DNA from: Acidobacteriota bacterium
GTDB lineage: Bacteria > Acidobacteriota > Terriglobia > Terriglobales > Acidobacteriaceae
Length of the DNA: 16,060 nt
Assembly: GCA_021802085.1 (NCBI GenBank)
Contig: JAKAAZ010000069.1
Span: forward strand, 1-16,060
Direction of reading: 5' to 3'
Program-made: the position numbers and the translations under genes
The notes under the pieces: generated by a model
The model's database searches: none
What the model saw: only the letters and a program-made list of their open reading frames with translations
What the model was told of the DNA's origin: nothing
In this document: piece after piece, positions 14,090 through 16,060 of the stretch
How positions within the stretch are numbered: position 1 is the first letter of the stretch
Layout: each line of letters starts with the position of its first letter

Positions 14090-14731
14090 TCAGGCGAGCC
14101 GGGAAGTATCCGCTTCTGATGTTTCATTATCCAAAAACATTACGTACTGTATGCCAGAGTTACGGAGCAATAAAATGCCCAGGCCGTTGATGGGCACTGC
14201 TTTGCCGCTTTGATCTATCCATTTGGCCTTTTCCAGGAAGAGGGATGCGTCTGCAGAATCATCTGAGTAGGAGTGAACCCAGCCGATCACAATCCTACCG
14301 TCGGTCAACCCGACTTGTACCGTTCCGCTGGTTCCCAGAAAGGTGTCTATCCAGATATCTGTGCGCGCTGTACGATCCGTGACACGTAACGTGCGAAGAA
14401 GAGTTAAGGCCCAATCATGGTTGATATTTATCGCGTAAAGAATACCGAAAAGTATCGCCCCCGCTATCAGTGAGACAAGCTCCTTCCACTCTACGGTAAT
14501 CCCATAGCTCTGCAAGCCCTTGATTAAAACCGGATGCCATCCAATCGGCACGGCAAATCCGAAAAACGGCCCAACGCAAAGGTAGATAATGAAGCTGAGT
14601 AACAAGGCTTCAATGATTTTATCGAGTTCTGTTTGTTTGGGACGTATCGCAAGTCGCTGTGCGACATATGCACAGAGGAAACCCGGCAAAAGTGTGAGGA
14701 AAACGCCAAGGGTCTGAATTGTATTGGGCAT
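14090..14731 (-). CDS. DUF6338-like membrane protein
   Basis: 213 residues. Three membrane helices lie at about 7-27 (starts LGVFLTLLPGFLCAYVAQRL), 43-64 and 85-104 (SLIAGAILFGILYAI). A cytosolic C-terminal domain of about 100 residues follows, with TDIWIDTFLGTSGTVQVGLTDGRIVIGW and SLFLEKAKWID. A TM-PGF start, two more helices and a 'V-V-L-DGR-I-GW' beta domain match the DUF6338 type of protein, known from genomes only. Some features recall SH3-like or PRC-type beta barrels; that is speculative. The ATG at 14731 follows AGAGG at 3-4 nt, and TAGGAG lies slightly farther upstream. The DNA is visibly AT-richer than gatB. Seventeen bases separate it from a small upstream ORF, so the two form a likely operon. 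Confidence 0.7.
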   Translation of the reverse strand: MPNTIQTLGVFLTLLPGFLCAYVAQRLAIRPKQTELDKIIEALLLSFIIYLCVGPFFGFAVPIGWHPVLIKGLQSYGITVEWKELVSLIAGAILFGILYAININHDWALTLLRTLRVTDRTARTDIWIDTFLGTSGTVQVGLTDGRIVIGWVHSYSDDSADASLFLEKAKWIDQSGKAVPINGLGILLLRNSGIQYVMFLDNETSEADTSRLA

Positions 14732-14747
14732 ACGCCTCTATTCGCTC

Positions 14748-14930
14748 CTAACTTCCTTTGTTGGAAGTAGGCGGGAGGGGTACACGCACCGGAGTTGGCG
14801 ATTTGTAGTTTGCGGGTACAGTGGACTTAAATTTGCGAAAACCCGTAGGCATACTATCGTATGCTCTGCCCTTCACGCCCTCGTTGATTTGGCCGGATTG
14901 GCGGTTGTCTGTCTGCTCGTTCGATGCCAT
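14748..14930 (-). CDS. small hydrophilic protein upstream of the DUF6338-like gene
   Basis: 60 residues, no membrane helix. The N-terminal part is polar (SNEQTDNRQSGQ), the middle basic (GFRKFKS), and the C-terminal part Pro-rich (SPTPVRVPLPP). GAGGGA lies 5 nt before the ATG, a better ribosome binding site than most genes here. The stop is followed after 16 bp by the DUF6338-like start. It is not in the frame of any larger gene. I recognise no family. It could be a real partner of the membrane protein or a leader peptide; composition alone does not prove it is coding. Confidence 0.5.
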   Translation of the reverse strand: MASNEQTDNRQSGQINEGVKGRAYDSMPTGFRKFKSTVPANYKSPTPVRVPLPPTSNKGS

Positions 14931-14993
14931 TGGAATCCCTCGTTTCGATGAACCTTACCTTCGATTTACTAGCCACCCTTAAGTTTAGCTGAA

Positions 14994-15941
14994 TCATCTG
15001 CGAGCGACAATCTGCAGGTGATCGGCTTCGATCAGGCGGCGGGCCTGGCCGCGCGCGTGGTTCGACCACGGGCCTGTGGGATCGAGTTTGCTGTAGGTCA
15101 TCCAGTGCGGCAGCGCCTTGCGATGCTCGCCGGTTCGTTCATAGGCTAGAGCCAGGTTGTAATGCGCATCGGCATAGCTTGACACAAGGCGAATGGCGGC
15201 CCTGTAGGCTTCAATGGCTTCCGGCAAACGCTGCAGTTCATCCAGCGCATTGCCAAGGTCAAAGAAGGCCAGAGCATAATTTGGGTCGGCCTGCGTTGCC
15301 CGGCGATAGGCTTCTTCGGCCTGGGGATATTGCCGCTGGTTGTAATAAATGGTTCCCAGGTTGATCAGCGCGGCCGCGTGCGCAGGATGCAACTCGATGG
15401 CGCGGGTATAGAGTTGGATCGCTTGTCCCAGCGCACCCCGCTCATCCTCCAACCGCACCGCTTCATAAAAAAGCTGGGCGGCTTGCGCCTCGCGACAGCG
15501 CTGACTGGCGGCTTCTCCGACGATCATGCATTGCCCGTCGGGATTGCGGCCCTCGAAATCGAAAACAAGCTGTCTCGATAGCGGATCGACAATGGCGCCC
15601 TGATGTCGGAACACCACTCGGCTGCCCACTTGCACCACGCCCGCTTCCAGCAGGGGGTTGGTCATTCCGGAAACACGCTGCATCGCCGCCACGGAAGCCG
15701 AAATGCGCGAACTCGGTATCCGCCGCAAAGATAAGAGACGAAGCTTACTGAGCTGAGAGAGTTGCTGAAATGTGTAGGCTTCCTGGGAGTCAACTAGGCC
15801 GGCCCGCTCCCAGGCTTGCAGTTGGCGGGCGGACACTTGCAGAATGCGCAGAACATCTTGACGGTTGTATCGGGTCACAGATAAGTGCTCGCAGGTACCG
15901 TCTCTCGCCACGATTATCCAATGTTCTGGCGGTAACCGCAA
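14994..15941 (-). CDS. MerR-type helix-turn-helix protein with TPR repeats
   Basis: 315 residues from a TTG at 15941. The start is uncertain: GTG codons at 15911 and 15878 (VTRYNRQDVL) are alternatives and no strong RBS marks any of them. Residues 23-80 are a MerR-like winged helix (YNRQDVLRILQVSARQLQAW, ERAGLVD, YTFQQLSQLSKLRLL). A linker with a second small beta segment (GVVQVGSRVVFRHQGAIVDP) follows. From about 154 to 289 there are four TPRs with the usual signature, such as AAALINLGTIYYNQRQYPQA, ALAFFDLGNALDELQRLPEA and ADAHYNLALAYERTGEHRKA. TPRs replace the ligand-binding or coiled-coil tail of a standard MerR regulator, so it probably regulates through protein contacts. Such HTH-TPR fusions are common in Acidobacteriota as far as I know. 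Target genes are unknown. Confidence 0.85.
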   Translation of the reverse strand: MRLPPEHWIIVARDGTCEHLSVTRYNRQDVLRILQVSARQLQAWERAGLVDSQEAYTFQQLSQLSKLRLLSLRRIPSSRISASVAAMQRVSGMTNPLLEAGVVQVGSRVVFRHQGAIVDPLSRQLVFDFEGRNPDGQCMIVGEAASQRCREAQAAQLFYEAVRLEDERGALGQAIQLYTRAIELHPAHAAALINLGTIYYNQRQYPQAEEAYRRATQADPNYALAFFDLGNALDELQRLPEAIEAYRAAIRLVSSYADAHYNLALAYERTGEHRKALPHWMTYSKLDPTGPWSNHARGQARRLIEADHLQIVARR

Positions 15942-16060
15942 GAAGATTTCGTCGATTTACGAGGAAAACCCGGTACCAAACCTATCCCTGCCGAGAGAGG
16001 GATTGCGCTTCGAACCGGTCAGCAATAACACCCCGCCCCGCCTAGCCGCGCGATCCGAAG
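15942..16060. other. right-edge intergenic stretch
   Basis: 119 bp upstream of the HTH-TPR gene. It holds a short inverted pair ATCCCT/AGGGAT (15983-16002) and a GCGGTAACCGC near-palindrome at 15929-15939 overlapping the assumed start. No gene is seen. Confidence 0.4.

Noticed and set aside
14849..14864. GCATAC-TATC-GTATGC inverted repeat
   Set aside because: It is a short stem within the 60-codon ORF, not next to a start or stop; a 6-bp palindrome in this length can occur by chance.
1..16060. CRISPR array, tRNA, rRNA, transposase or integrase
   Set aside because: I looked for repeated spacer-like units, cloverleaf or CCA-ended stems and DDE/tyrosine-recombinase motifs and saw none.

Overview
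The window looks like a chromosomal segment of a soil-type bacterium with moderately high GC. The best guess is Acidobacteriota (Terriglobia/Koribacter-like). The signs are a GatB-dependent tRNA amidation gene, an AcnA with a Gly/Asn-rich linker, a MerR-type helix-turn-helix fused to TPRs, a secreted GH30 enzyme beside a Cys-paired secreted protein, and dispersed palindromic repeats ending in TCATTCTGA/TCAGAATGA. This placement is inference from gene style; no rRNA or other phylogenetic marker was tested.

Layout. 1-1176 (minus): a polytopic GT-C-like membrane protein that runs off the left edge. 1278-4103 (minus): aconitase acnA. 4104-6403: an accessory stretch. It holds a palindromic repeat (4158-4257), an AT-rich pair of unknown genes (a single-pass membrane protein at 4489-5001 and an 84-residue ORF with an internal duplication at 5067-5321), a terminator-like hairpin, a truncated and a full copy of the palindromic repeat (5448-5546, 5564-5695), and a BrnT/BrnA toxin-antitoxin operon (5776-6358) whose start codon abuts a 28-bp palindromic operator. 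A 25-bp direct repeat occurs at 5397 and again at 6379, on either side of the second repeat cluster and the toxin-antitoxin operon.

6469-9419: a VOC-family (glyoxalase/extradiol dioxygenase-like) protein convergent with a secreted GH30 glycoside hydrolase, which is divergent from a secreted, disulfide-rich, probably beta-sandwich protein. 9496-14042 is mostly housekeeping: a DUF1810 protein, purD coupled to a DinB-fold protein, a two-helix membrane mini-protein, then (minus) gatB overlapping a GNAT acetyltransferase. 14090-15941 (minus): a MerR-like HTH/TPR protein, a 60-residue hydrophilic ORF with a good ribosome binding site, and a DUF6338-like membrane protein.

Most genes have recognisable roles: TCA cycle, purine synthesis, Gln/Asn-tRNA synthesis and glycan hydrolysis. 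The least explained parts are the repeat-bracketed AT-rich pair (4489-5321), the DUF6338-like gene with its small upstream ORF, and the repeats around the toxin-antitoxin operon. I found no rRNA, tRNA, CRISPR array, transposase or integrase.
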